Part shown: positions 25,978 through 34,218 of the stretch, piece after piece
How positions within the stretch are numbered: the first letter of the stretch is position 1
Layout of the letters: each line of letters begins with the position of its first letter
Origin: Pseudomonadota bacterium
GTDB lineage: Bacteria > Bdellovibrionota > Bdellovibrionia > Bdellovibrionales > JACTMU01
Assembly: GCA_014584465.1 (NCBI GenBank)
Contig: JACTMU010000014.1
Location: forward strand, 90,319 to 154,318
Length of the DNA: 64,000 nt
Direction: 5' to 3'
The notes under the pieces: generated by a model
What the model saw: the letters and a program-made list of their open reading frames with translations, nothing else
What the model was told of the DNA's origin: nothing
Databases searched by the model: none
Position numbers and translations under genes: made by a program

Positions 25978-26928
25978 ATGAGAGGTCTAATTTCTTTTTG
26001 CCGTATTTTTTTGGGCGTGGGTGCAGTCGGGACTCTGTTTTTATTGAATGTGGCATTTGCCAAGCAGGGAGTTCTTGTCACTGCCCATGGCGGAGCTCAC
26101 CATGGTGGAGGTCATCATGGCGGAGGCAACCTCAATGGATGTCAAAGTGATCATGTGGCGCCATGGGATCGAAATGTGATTGAGGCGGTTGCAAAGGCCA
26201 ATGAGACATTGCAGTTGGATGTGGAGATCGCATTTGGGATGTGGGACACGCAATGCATAGCCAATGCGATCACTCGTTTGGATGAGAAGATGGCAAATCG
26301 GGGCGAGCAGTTAACGGAACTGGTTGTTCTACCTCTCTTTCTTTCTGATCACAGCACGGTGATTCGCGCACAGAAATACATCTTGAAACAGTCTGAGATC
26401 AATCCACTACCTATGGAGTTAGATCAGGTTGAATTTTCAGGGAGGATCGAGTTTCTTTCGGCCATGAACTTTGATGAGATCATCAGTCAGATCGTGAAGA
26501 AGAGGGCTGGCGAATTGGTCGATCAGGGTAAGAGCTTGGGAACTGAGACCGCTGCGAAGATGGAGTTGACTCTGGTGATGCATGGACCTGTCTCGTTCAA
26601 GGACAACCATAGGTGGTTGGAGATGGGACACAGATATGCCAGTGATTTGACCGACCTGGGTTTTGCGGAGATTCACGTTGTGAGTCTTCAAGATGATGCA
26701 GAGAGTCCTGTCCGAGATCGTGCAAGTCAAATTTTGCGTGAAAATGTCTCGGGCGCAGTTCAGCGAGGACACTTGTCTTTGGTGTTGCCCCTATTGATCT
26801 CTACAAATGGTATTGAAAAGGGGATTGTCGAGCGGCTTGCCAACCTCAACTATGTTTGGCAAGGAAAGACCTTGCTTCCTGATGAGATCTTTTCTCAATT
26901 TATCATCCACAGATTGCAGAATCTCTAG
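25978..26928 (+). CDS. Exported CbiX/CbiK-like sirohydrochlorin chelatase with His-rich segment
   Basis: 316 residues. N-terminal signal peptide (FLGVGAVGTLFLLNVAFA), then GVLVTAHGGAHHGGGHHGGGN, a His/Gly metal-binding loop inserted right after the first strand. The two-lobed chelatase pattern follows: VVLPLFLSDHSTVI in lobe one, LTLVMHGPVSFKDN and VLPLLISTNGIEKG in lobe two. Class II chelatases insert Co, Ni or Fe into tetrapyrroles, usually in the cytoplasm. A periplasmic form is known (CbiK of Desulfovibrio vulgaris). It has no corrin or haem genes nearby, so its job may be metal or haem handling. Confidence 0.75.
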   Translation: MRGLISFCRIFLGVGAVGTLFLLNVAFAKQGVLVTAHGGAHHGGGHHGGGNLNGCQSDHVAPWDRNVIEAVAKANETLQLDVEIAFGMWDTQCIANAITRLDEKMANRGEQLTELVVLPLFLSDHSTVIRAQKYILKQSEINPLPMELDQVEFSGRIEFLSAMNFDEIISQIVKKRAGELVDQGKSLGTETAAKMELTLVMHGPVSFKDNHRWLEMGHRYASDLTDLGFAEIHVVSLQDDAESPVRDRASQILRENVSGAVQRGHLSLVLPLLISTNGIEKGIVERLANLNYVWQGKTLLPDEIFSQFIIHRLQNL

Positions 26929-27039
26929 TGGTGTTGAAGAAGAAGATTCATTTGAATTGTGCGCAAATGTCGCAGGTTCAAATTTGAGCGGGCTGATCAC
27001 AGGACTCAAGGGGTGAATCAGCTCGATCGGAAGGGCTTC

Positions 27040-27055
27040 AACCCGGATCCGGGTT
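27040..27055. repeat. Collapsed MITE remnant, copy D (16-bp palindrome)
   Basis: AACCCGGATCCGGGTT is a perfect palindrome formed by the two outer ends of the MITE family fused at their shared GATC. It looks like the product of an internal deletion or imprecise loss of a full copy. It lies 70 bases upstream of the Mla ATPase gene. Confidence 0.55.
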
Positions 27056-27124
27056 TCAATTCCGACCCGAAATGTTGTGAATAGTCATTGTCCTTGTGGA
27101 TGCACTCAAGCTATTCTCTTTGCT

Positions 27125-27895
27125 ATGGTTGTCTTCAAGAATGTCGTTAAGCGGTTTGGTGAGCGTACCGTGCTCAATGGAATCTCTTTTGAAATTCCGG
27201 AGGGAACCATACTTTTTATCCTTGGAACTTCGGGAACTGGAAAGTCGGTCTTGCTCAAAAATATAGTAGGTCTTTTAAGGCCCGATGAAGGTGAGATCTG
27301 GGTTGATCATCAAGAGGTCTCTCGATTAAGTGAAGAGGAGTTTTTTCCCGTTAGGAAGAAGTGCGGAATGGTTTTTCAGCATCCAGCACTCTTTGACTCA
27401 TTGACGGTCTTTGAGAATGTGGCCTTTGGACTTCGCCGCCATTATCGACTTTCCCATGAGGATCTTCATCAGAAGGTGGTACAATGCTTGAAATGGGTTA
27501 AGCTTGAGGGCATTGAAGAAAAACTTCCTGCAGATATTTCCTATGGGATGCAAAAACGGGTCAGTCTGGCACGAACCGTGGCCATTGAACCTAAGATTTT
27601 GCTTTTTGATGAACCAACCACGGGATTAGATCCTGTGACAACCAATGCCGTTAATAAACTGATTCTTGAATTGTCTCGAGATCTTCGGACCACCTCCATC
27701 ATTGTGAGTCATGATATGCAATGCGCTCTTGATATTGCTGATCGCATCATTGTTTTGGACCAAGGTTCAGTTGTGGTGGATGGAACGCCCGAAGAGCTCA
27801 AAGCGAGCGATCAGCCTCTTGTGAAAGAGTTTCTTAGGGAGGTTTTGAATGCGGATCCACGAGATCAATCCACTTTGGGGGCAGGGGTGCAATGA
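27125..27895 (+). CDS. Mla-type ABC transporter ATP-binding protein (MlaF-like)
   Basis: About 256 residues: Walker A GTSGTGKS, Q-loop MVFQHPALFDSLT, Walker B ILLFDEPTTGLDP and H-loop IVSHD. The signature is ISYGMQKR rather than LSGGM, with Tyr in place of the first Gly. It drives phospholipid transfer across the cell envelope with the two permeases and MCE protein downstream. Start ATG 27125 (MVVFKNVVKRFG) matches the family; a GTG at 27077 would add 16 residues without family similarity. Overlaps the next gene by 4 bases. Confidence 0.9.
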   Translation: MVVFKNVVKRFGERTVLNGISFEIPEGTILFILGTSGTGKSVLLKNIVGLLRPDEGEIWVDHQEVSRLSEEEFFPVRKKCGMVFQHPALFDSLTVFENVAFGLRRHYRLSHEDLHQKVVQCLKWVKLEGIEEKLPADISYGMQKRVSLARTVAIEPKILLFDEPTTGLDPVTTNAVNKLILELSRDLRTTSIIVSHDMQCALDIADRIIVLDQGSVVVDGTPEELKASDQPLVKEFLREVLNADPRDQSTLGAGVQ

Positions 27896-28668
27896 AAGCG
27901 GTGATGGGTATTTTAGATGACATCGGGTCATGCATGATATTTGTTAAGGAGATTTTTCGGACCTTTTTTAGATTTCCTTGTTCGTTTCATTCTGTTTGTG
28001 ATCAGATTTGGCACGTCACTTTTCAGAGCCTTTCGACAACCGCGCTTGCGGGATTTTTTGTCGGAGCAATCATGACGGTTCAATTTACTCTCCAGGTGGC
28101 TCAGTATGGTGCTCTTGGATATCTAGGAGGACTTTCCACAAGTGGTACGATTCGCGAAGTTGGTCCTCTATTGATTGCGTTTATGTTAAGTGGAAAGGTG
28201 GGTGCATTTACATCGGCTGAGTTGGGAACGATGCGTGTTACCGAGCAGATCGATGCCATTCGTTGTCTCGGAGCAAATCCATTGCAAGAGATCATCTTAC
28301 CTCGATACATAGCCATCATTATTTCCAGCTTCTTTCTGTTGACGGTTGGCCTGATCATGTCCATTGCAGGTGGGCTGTTATTGGGAATCTACTTTTCTGG
28401 AATCAATCCTGAACAATATTTAAAGCACATTCCAACCATCGTGACGTTGCCCTCGATCTTAAGCGGTGTTTTTAAGTGTTTTGTCTTTGCGGTGGTCCTT
28501 GCTTCGATCTGTACCTACAAAGGATATCATACCTTTGGCGGGGCTAAGGGTGTTGGAAGATCGGTCATCAATACGGCGGTCGCGAGCATGGTGAGTCTTG
28601 TTGTGGCAGATTGGTTAACCTCTCTTGTAGGGGAGACAGCTCTGCAGATTGTAATGGAGTTTGTATGA
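27892..28668 (+). CDS. MlaE-family permease (first of two)
   Basis: 258 residues, about five membrane helices, with the conserved GxVGAxxxAELGTMRVTEQIDAIRCLGANP motif of MlaE/YrbE permeases here read as SGKVGAFTSAELGTMRV. Overlaps both neighbours by 4 bases (ATGA), showing tight coupling. It shares the EQIDA motif with the next gene, so the two probably form the permease core as a heterodimer rather than the usual homodimer. Confidence 0.92.
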   Translation: MKAVMGILDDIGSCMIFVKEIFRTFFRFPCSFHSVCDQIWHVTFQSLSTTALAGFFVGAIMTVQFTLQVAQYGALGYLGGLSTSGTIREVGPLLIAFMLSGKVGAFTSAELGTMRVTEQIDAIRCLGANPLQEIILPRYIAIIISSFFLLTVGLIMSIAGGLLLGIYFSGINPEQYLKHIPTIVTLPSILSGVFKCFVFAVVLASICTYKGYHTFGGAKGVGRSVINTAVASMVSLVVADWLTSLVGETALQIVMEFV

Positions 28669-29444
28669 TCTTGATCGACTCCTTGGGGGCCTCCGTTCAT
28701 TTGTGGGGTAGGAATGTTTTTGAATTTTTGACCCTGATTGCATTGAGCGTTCGAGGACTCTTTTCTCCACCCTTTCGAATGCGCGAGATCGTCCGACAAC
28801 TCTATGTGATCGCCAATGAGAGTGCGTTGATCATTGTCTTTTGTGTCTGTTTTGCAGCTGCAGTTATCATCATCGAGGCATCGTTTCACATGAAGTTGGT
28901 CATTCAGAACGACGCCATGGTGCCTGGTTTTGCCGCTATGTTGATCTTGCGAGAACTTGCTTCTGTGGTTGCAGCCCTTCTTTTAACATCGCGCGTAGGA
29001 GCGGGGATTGCTGCAGAAGTGGGCACGATGCAAATTACAGAACAGATCGATGCTTTAAAGATGCTTGGGATCAACCCTGTTCAGTTCTTAGTTGTCCCCC
29101 GGTGGGTGGCATGTACGGTGGGCCTCTTTCTGCTGTCGATCATTGCCAACGTAACCTGTTTTGCAGGTGCCATGATGGTTTCAACCTTCCGGCTTGGGTT
29201 TACAGCAGGTGGATTTATCAGTGCGGCCGCCACATTTGTGAGTTTAAGAGATCTAGCATTTGCTTCGATCAAGGGAGCGGCGTTTGGAGCGGTGATCCCC
29301 CTGTTCAGTTGCTATTTTGGTTTTAGGTGTAAGGCCGGAGCTGAGGGGGTAGGGTTTGCGACCACGAACAGTGTTGTTGCAACCTCGATCTGTATTATTG
29401 TTATGGACTTTATTTTATCATGGATATTTGCAAATTTTTACTGA
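28665..29444 (+). CDS. MlaE-family permease (second of two)
   Basis: 259 residues, ATG at 28665 overlapping the previous stop. It has SRVGAGIAAEVGTMQITEQIDALKMLGINP, the same loop as its partner but diverged elsewhere, and a longer N-terminal amphipathic helix (GASVHLWGRNVFEFLTLIALSVRGLF), the interfacial helix of MlaE. The TadB-like and barrel genes downstream are unrelated. Tandem non-identical MlaE copies occur in the Mce systems of actinobacteria (YrbEA/YrbEB) but are less usual in Gram-negative mla operons. Confidence 0.92.
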   Translation: MILIDSLGASVHLWGRNVFEFLTLIALSVRGLFSPPFRMREIVRQLYVIANESALIIVFCVCFAAAVIIIEASFHMKLVIQNDAMVPGFAAMLILRELASVVAALLLTSRVGAGIAAEVGTMQITEQIDALKMLGINPVQFLVVPRWVACTVGLFLLSIIANVTCFAGAMMVSTFRLGFTAGGFISAAATFVSLRDLAFASIKGAAFGAVIPLFSCYFGFRCKAGAEGVGFATTNSVVATSICIIVMDFILSWIFANFY

Positions 29445-29519
29445 CGCTTTACGATGATTGTCCTAACCTAACTGAGTGGTTGGAGCGAAATGGTCAGACA
29501 AATAGGATGGTTTCGGCTA

Positions 29520-29541
29520 ACAGCCCCTATCTAGGGGCTGT
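29520..29541. terminator. GC-rich perfect palindrome between permease and MCE gene
   Basis: ACAGCCCCTA and TAGGGGCTGT are exact inverted repeats separated by TC. It lies in the 224-base gap inside the mla operon. There is no immediate T-run (TTTTT follows 14 bases later), so it could be an attenuating terminator, an mRNA-processing signal, or a repeat remnant. The rest of the gap shows no gene. Confidence 0.4.
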
Positions 29542-29668
29542 CCGGTAATTCGCTTTTTGATCGATTTTGATAAGTTTTTCTTATACCGAGGCGGGCCGAC
29601 GAAGGGCTAGCCAGAGGCGCTAACTTGAGTTGCGATTTTACGTAATGGATTCGTTTCAGGGACGGACA

Positions 29669-30445
29669 ATGAAGGTCGAAACAAAGGTCGGATTTCTTTT
29701 TTTGATAACATTGGCGATGGTGGGTCTCTTTGCGTATTATTTGGGTGCGTTCAACCCATTTACGAATCGCAGTGATCTCTACGTGACCTATAATTTTGCA
29801 GGAGGTCTTGAAGTTGGATCTCCAGTTCGCGTGATGGGGATTAAGGTTGGAAAAGTCAGTGCCATAGAGTTTGATCCCAACATGAAAGATGATCAGGGTC
29901 GCGAGGTCAAGTTGCGCATTCGAATCGCAGTTGATCGCAAGGCGTGGCCGACCATTCGTCGAGACAGTCAGTTTTTTATTAATCTTGCAGGAGTGATCGG
30001 TGAGAAGTTTCTAGAGATCACACCAGGCAGTGTCGATGCAGAGCGGGTGGAGCCGGGTTCGATCATGCGAGGTGTTGATCCACCGCGAATCGATCAGCTG
30101 ATCTCCCAGAGCTACAGCTTGGCTGGACGAATGATCGAGTTTGTCGAGAAAAATGAGGGGACAGTGGTTGAGACGATGGATCGCATAGAGTCCCTTGTAA
30201 ATAATCTGAACCGTACACTGGTCCTTCTAGACCAGGTTTCTAAGAACAAGAGAATCTCCAAGCTTTTTGATAATTCGATCCTGATCACAGAGGACTTAGC
30301 TGCACTTACCTCAAAGTTGCGTAGCAAACGGGCAGAAGAGAGCTATGAGATTGTCTATGAGATTTTAAGTCGGCTTAAGGGGCTTGATGAGAAGGAGATT
30401 CGCAAGTTTCTTCAAGAAGAGGGGATTCGCGCCAGAATCTTCTGA
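29669..30445 (+). CDS. MCE-domain lipid-binding protein (MlaD-like)
   Basis: About 258 residues: membrane anchor GFLFLITLAMVGLFAYYLG, one MCE/MlaD domain (YNFAGGLEVGSPVRVMGIKVGKV through VIGEKFLEITPG), then a long amphipathic coiled-coil-like tail. It forms the periplasmic hexameric ring that accepts lipids from the permease. The ATG at 29669 places the anchor at the right distance; upstream in-frame ATGs at 29630 and 29645 lack a good ribosome site. No MlaB or MlaC gene follows. Confidence 0.9.
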   Translation: MKVETKVGFLFLITLAMVGLFAYYLGAFNPFTNRSDLYVTYNFAGGLEVGSPVRVMGIKVGKVSAIEFDPNMKDDQGREVKLRIRIAVDRKAWPTIRRDSQFFINLAGVIGEKFLEITPGSVDAERVEPGSIMRGVDPPRIDQLISQSYSLAGRMIEFVEKNEGTVVETMDRIESLVNNLNRTLVLLDQVSKNKRISKLFDNSILITEDLAALTSKLRSKRAEESYEIVYEILSRLKGLDEKEIRKFLQEEGIRARIF

Positions 30446-30515
30446 AATGGCACCTGAAAAGGGATCGTTCATTCAACGGACCTGGTCGCGTAGGAGTTGA
30501 GGGGGTAAATATTTG

Positions 30516-31154
30516 ATGAGGAATTCGACAGAGAGAAGGTTTGGGACCAAACAGGGATGGTCACTCATGTGGTGTTGGGCGGTCCTCTTCACTTTTACAT
30601 ATTTCTCTCAGATTGGATGGTCGGCACCCTCAAAATCCTCTTCCAGTCGGACCTCAATCGAAAAATATCGAGAAGGAGAAGATCTTCGAAAATCTCGACG
30701 AGCTGGGGTTGGATTTTCTCTGATGGGTCCGGCCGGCTTGGCAGGTGTTCAAATGGAGCTTAATTTTGTATCGAATTTTGGGTTTCAGATTGGAGTTGGG
30801 CAGGGAGGGGAGTTTCAATCCTTTACGGTTCAGGTGAGACGTTACACGCACGGAGAATCTTTTTGGCCCTATCTAGGTCTTGGATATTCGAGATGGTATA
30901 CGATTGGAAACCCTAGAGGACCGTTGACCAAGACTTCACCAGAAATATTGGGTGAGAAGTTTCTAAGTGAATCGGCTCTCAAGGAGGGTGTGTTTTCAGA
31001 AGATCTTTTGTTTCCGTCGATTGGAATACAGTATGTGAAGATGTCAGGCCGATGGGCTGGAATTGCGGCGTTTGCAGAAATCATTATTCTGATGGATCTT
31101 GGCGATCTCGTGGTTGCCCCCACCGGAACGTTGGGGTTTTTCTACTATTTCTGA
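30516..31154 (+). CDS. Exported beta-barrel-like protein
   Basis: About 212 residues. A long basic N-region precedes a hydrophobic core (LMWCWAVLFTFTYFSQIGWSA), then Ser-rich linker and strand-like segments GFQIGVGQGGEFQSFTVQVRRY, FWPYLGLGYSRWYT, GTLGFFYYF. The final aromatic strand FFYYF suggests outer-membrane insertion. ATG 30516 with GAGGGGG upstream is chosen over the TTG at 30513. Downstream of the MCE gene in the same direction; a role as outer-membrane partner of the lipid transporter is possible but unproven. Confidence 0.65.
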   Translation: MRNSTERRFGTKQGWSLMWCWAVLFTFTYFSQIGWSAPSKSSSSRTSIEKYREGEDLRKSRRAGVGFSLMGPAGLAGVQMELNFVSNFGFQIGVGQGGEFQSFTVQVRRYTHGESFWPYLGLGYSRWYTIGNPRGPLTKTSPEILGEKFLSESALKEGVFSEDLLFPSIGIQYVKMSGRWAGIAAFAEIIILMDLGDLVVAPTGTLGFFYYF

Positions 31155-31190
31155 TCTTGTTCCCAGATCTGATGTTCATTAGCGATAAAA

Positions 31191-31219
31191 CAAAAAAACC
31201 CCCGGCAGAGCCGAGGGTT
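31191..31219 (-). terminator. Rho-independent terminator for the histone-like gene
   Basis: On the minus strand a 10-bp stem with one mismatch (AACCCTCGGC / GCCGGGGGTT, loop TCT) is followed by a seven-base T-run. It ends the short leftward gene at 31249-31416. Confidence 0.75.
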
Positions 31220-31248
31220 CCTTGAGGCGCTTACATTTGACAAAGGGC

Positions 31249-31416
31249 TTAGGCTTTAGCCTTTTTCGCTCTTCGTTTTCGTGTCTTACGTGTTGTTTTC
31301 TTTGCTGCTTTTTTTGTAGCTTTCTTACGTGTCTTTCTCTTTGTAGTCGTAGCTTTTGCAGCTGACTTTTTTGTTGTTCGCTTCTTACGTGTTGATTTCT
31401 TTCTAGCTTTTGCCAT
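31249..31416 (-). CDS. Lysine/arginine-rich histone H1-like protein
   Basis: 55 residues, almost only Lys, Arg, Ala, Thr and Ser (MAKARKKSTRKKRTTKKS and KKAAKKTTRKTRKRRAKKAK), the composition of bacterial Hc1/H1-like DNA compaction proteins. The start at 31414-31416 has an AGGAGG 6 bases upstream; the longer frame does not. It has its own terminator, so it is a single-gene unit. Such proteins bind DNA nonspecifically through their charge. They are common in Bdellovibrio-like and chlamydial genomes, but this one is not diagnostic of any lineage. Confidence 0.8.
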   Translation of the reverse strand: MAKARKKSTRKKRTTKKSAAKATTTKRKTRKKATKKAAKKTTRKTRKRRAKKAKA

Positions 31417-31566
31417 TGATTTCCTCCTAGGATGGGTACTCAATGTTGTTAATAAAAAACTTTTAAGCGTCCTTGTTTCTCAGTGTACTGATGTGACTCT
31501 ATTCGTCAACATTTTTTTTATTCTTTAGCACTTTTTTTGCTTTTTTTTCTAATGAGGTGATTTTTG

Positions 31567-32313
31567 ATGATCGTGGTTGTCTTTCTTTTGTTCACTTTCC
31601 AGTTGATGTGCGGATTTCGAATTTTGAAAAGTTGGGTTGATTCGAAATTAATCTCGTCACAACAAATGACAAAAATTGGCACCACTGCATTGATGGGTGA
31701 TCTGATCATAACTCTGTTTTGGCCAAGAGGCTGGGTCACACTCATCTTCTATGTGATTCTCAAATTCCTTCTCATGAAAGGAGCTGAAGTTCTCATTCGT
31801 CACTATCGAGAAAAGCTCTTTGAGCGACGGTTTTCTGACTTCATGACCAAGCTGATTCTCAAAATGCAGATGGGGAGCTCATTTCGTCAGTCCCTAGGAG
31901 AACTTTCTCGTCAAAGCGATGCTTTTACGCAACAAATTTTGAATAAAATCGTCGACGTTGTGACTTTTTCACAACATTTTGATGAAAATCACAGCAGTGA
32001 ATTTCTTGTCGAGGTGATATCCGAGTTTAAACGAATCGATCAGGAGTCTCACACGGCTTTGAAGCATTTGAGAGCGTTTCACAGGAAGTTAAAGAAGCAA
32101 GACGAATTCCGACGTAAATCCGGTCAGGTCACCCGGCAGATTCGCGTTCAATCGGCAATGTTGGCTGTACTTTATCTTGCTACTCTCATCTTTGTGGGAT
32201 TCCAATTTGATCTAAGAAGGAATCTCTGGATTGTGACAACATCAGCTTTGGTGTTCATTGCAGGGCTTGTCTGGGTGGCCTTGGGGGGGAGAAAGAGAGA
32301 GTGGAGGGTTTAG
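31567..32313 (+). CDS. TadB-like type II secretion F-domain protein
   Basis: About 248 residues with two N-terminal and two C-terminal membrane segments around a cytoplasmic T2SF domain (RFSDFMTKLILKMQMGSSFRQSLGELSRQ). T2SF proteins such as TadB/TadC form the inner-membrane platform of Tad pili. GAGGTG precedes the ATG at 31567. First of three overlapping rightward genes. Confidence 0.72.
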   Translation: MIVVVFLLFTFQLMCGFRILKSWVDSKLISSQQMTKIGTTALMGDLIITLFWPRGWVTLIFYVILKFLLMKGAEVLIRHYREKLFERRFSDFMTKLILKMQMGSSFRQSLGELSRQSDAFTQQILNKIVDVVTFSQHFDENHSSEFLVEVISEFKRIDQESHTALKHLRAFHRKLKKQDEFRRKSGQVTRQIRVQSAMLAVLYLATLIFVGFQFDLRRNLWIVTTSALVFIAGLVWVALGGRKREWRV

Positions 32314-32735
32314 CACCGCCACTGCAATGTCTATTGGATGTTAGGGCCTCAATTGAGAGTGGAAAATCCGTGCGCACCAGTCTTTTGGCTTATATTTCGA
32401 GTCGAAAGGGTTCCTTTGCCACTCTCTTGGGTCACTGGCTGGCAACCATTGAACACAAACGAGATCCGAAAGCAATTCTTGATTCAACAGGGAGTCTCTA
32501 TCGGCGATCTCTTTTAGAAATATTTGAACTTGGGCTTAATGGGCATCCCATTTTGCAAAAACTCATTGAGTTTGAGGAGGAGTTGGTGGCCGCCTGTGAA
32601 GAGGAGATTCAGAGAGATCTCGACCTGCTTCCCTTCAAGTTGCTTTGTCCGCTCCTTTTTTGTCAATTTCCAGCGTTCTTACTTCTATTGTTGGGACCAA
32701 TATTTGTGCAACTTCTTCAGGAGCTCAGTCAATGA
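32301..32735 (+). CDS. Short TadC/T2SF-like protein
   Basis: 144 residues, GTG start overlapping the previous gene by 13 bases. The pattern ESGKSVRTSLLAYISS and LLEIFELGLNGHPILQKLIEFEEELV is T2SF-like, followed by one C-terminal membrane segment (FPAFLLLLLGPIFVQLLQ). It is about half the normal TadC length, consistent with a single T2SF half-domain. It probably pairs with the preceding TadB-like protein. Confidence 0.6.
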   Translation: MEGLAPPLQCLLDVRASIESGKSVRTSLLAYISSRKGSFATLLGHWLATIEHKRDPKAILDSTGSLYRRSLLEIFELGLNGHPILQKLIEFEEELVAACEEEIQRDLDLLPFKLLCPLLFCQFPAFLLLLLGPIFVQLLQELSQ

Positions 32736-33229
32736 GTCAGGCCCTTTGGCTCTATCTTCTTTGTATGCAACTCCTTATCGTTGAAATTGCGACCTGCACA
32801 TCGCTGACTCAAAGTTACGCCCGCTCGGATGATTTGGGAACTCAGATGCAGCTACTTATGTCAGCCCAGTCTAAGAGGGAGGTGATCTCAAATTTGAGGA
32901 CTTTTCAAAAGGTACAGAGGATACGCCACCTCTGTACTCAGGAACTCAAAGAGAAGCGGGTGCCCTTTGGGTGCTTTGAGCTTCTCGACCTTGAAAAGAG
33001 GCTCCGTCTCATTTCGATACAGAAGTGGCGAGACTTCTATCGCTGGCTCGACGAGATTTGTCTATCAACTCTCATGCTCCAGGAATCCGTCGTGCAGGGC
33101 CCAGATCAATCGATCCAATTGGGCCCCAGATGTAAAGCGCAATTAGGGAAAAGTCGAGCAACAGAGCGCTATCGCAACACCGAGGAGGATGCAGTCCTCC
33201 TCTTCTCATCCCGATTAGACCCACCCTAG
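32732..33229 (+). CDS. Hypothetical protein of the Tad-like operon
   Basis: 165 residues starting at ATG 32732, which overlaps the previous stop by four bases (ATGA). N-terminal hydrophobic segment (ALWLYLLCMQLLIVEIATC), then a mostly helical basic region with paired cysteines (RHLCTQEL, FGCFEL, EICLSTL). It could be a pseudopilin-like or scaffold component; no family recognised. The frame upstream of 32732 is in the previous gene. Confidence 0.55.
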   Translation: MSQALWLYLLCMQLLIVEIATCTSLTQSYARSDDLGTQMQLLMSAQSKREVISNLRTFQKVQRIRHLCTQELKEKRVPFGCFELLDLEKRLRLISIQKWRDFYRWLDEICLSTLMLQESVVQGPDQSIQLGPRCKAQLGKSRATERYRNTEEDAVLLFSSRLDPP

Positions 33230-33396
33230 TTTTCCGATCAACTTCTCTCCGATTTGAATTTTGTCCAGTGAACATTTTGTGCTCATTTGATTGAACTTCA
33301 ATCCAGAAATAAAATTTTTCGAAAAATGGAGCGGATTGATGGACCCTCAGCTGTTGCCAATTGACAACAAATTATGAAAGTGAGCTACTTGAGTGC

Positions 33397-34218
33397 ATGA
33401 ATCAACTTGAAGCAGTGCTACTTGGTGTTATTCAGGGTCTGACCGAGTTCCTCCCCATTTCGAGTTCTGGCCATTTGGTTTTATTTCAGCGCTTGGTTGG
33501 GCTTACGCAGCACGATATTGCTTTTGATGTGGTCGTCCATTTAGGTACGCTTTTGTCGGTGATCACAATCTATCGGAAGACCCTCATCGATCTTCTTGGC
33601 GAATGCCTCCTTATATTGAAGGCAGGGACGAGAAAGACGGAAAGATCGAAATTGATTCTATGGATCATTGCGGGCTCAATTCCTACTGCGATTATGGGAC
33701 TTCTCCTTAAGGATTTCTTTGAGTCCCTATTTTCCAACCTACTTTCTGTGGGGATATCATTGTGGATAACAGGAATTTTCTTGTTCCTAACGAAAAGGGT
33801 CAATCGAACCGAGAGTGCAGTTACCTCCTATGATTTGAAGCAAGCGGTGGAGACATTGTCACTCAAAAAGGCTCTTTTGATTGGCTTTGCCCAGGGTTGT
33901 GCGATAGCGCCAGGCATAAGTAGATCAGGGATGACCATTGCAGCTGCTCTTTTTTTGGGTGTAGAGCGCAGCACGGCGGCTCTTTTTAGTTTTCTCCTGG
34001 CGATACCTGCAGTGAGCGGAGCGGCTTTGCTTGAGCTTCGCGATGTCAATTGGAATCAGAATTGGCAATCTTGCCTGACAGGATTTCTGGTCTCTTATAT
34101 GGCAGGATTGATTGGGCTCACCTTAGTCATTCGGGCAGTCAAGAGAGGAAGACTTGAAATATTCAGTCCCTACCTTCTTTTAGTGGGTGCTTTGACCATC
34201 GTCCTCCATTTCTTTTAA
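33397..34218 (+). CDS. uppP: Undecaprenyl-diphosphatase UppP (BacA)
   Basis: 273 residues, eight-helix membrane protein with both family signatures: GVIQGLTEFLPISSSGHLVLFQ (residues 8-29) and the second repeat GFAQGCAIAPGISRSGMTIAAAL. It recycles the lipid carrier undecaprenyl pyrophosphate for wall and polysaccharide synthesis. Start ATG 33397 matches the usual N-terminus; the longer frame from 33361 does not. The last two bases of its TAA stop are also the first two of MITE copy C. Confidence 0.96.
   Translation: MNQLEAVLLGVIQGLTEFLPISSSGHLVLFQRLVGLTQHDIAFDVVVHLGTLLSVITIYRKTLIDLLGECLLILKAGTRKTERSKLILWIIAGSIPTAIMGLLLKDFFESLFSNLLSVGISLWITGIFLFLTKRVNRTESAVTSYDLKQAVETLSLKKALLIGFAQGCAIAPGISRSGMTIAAALFLGVERSTAALFSFLLAIPAVSGAALLELRDVNWNQNWQSCLTGFLVSYMAGLIGLTLVIRAVKRGRLEIFSPYLLLVGALTIVLHFF

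Noticed and set aside
30541..30763. Two short rightward ORFs within the exported beta-barrel-like gene
   Set aside because: Alternative frames of a gene with a good signal peptide and ribosome site.
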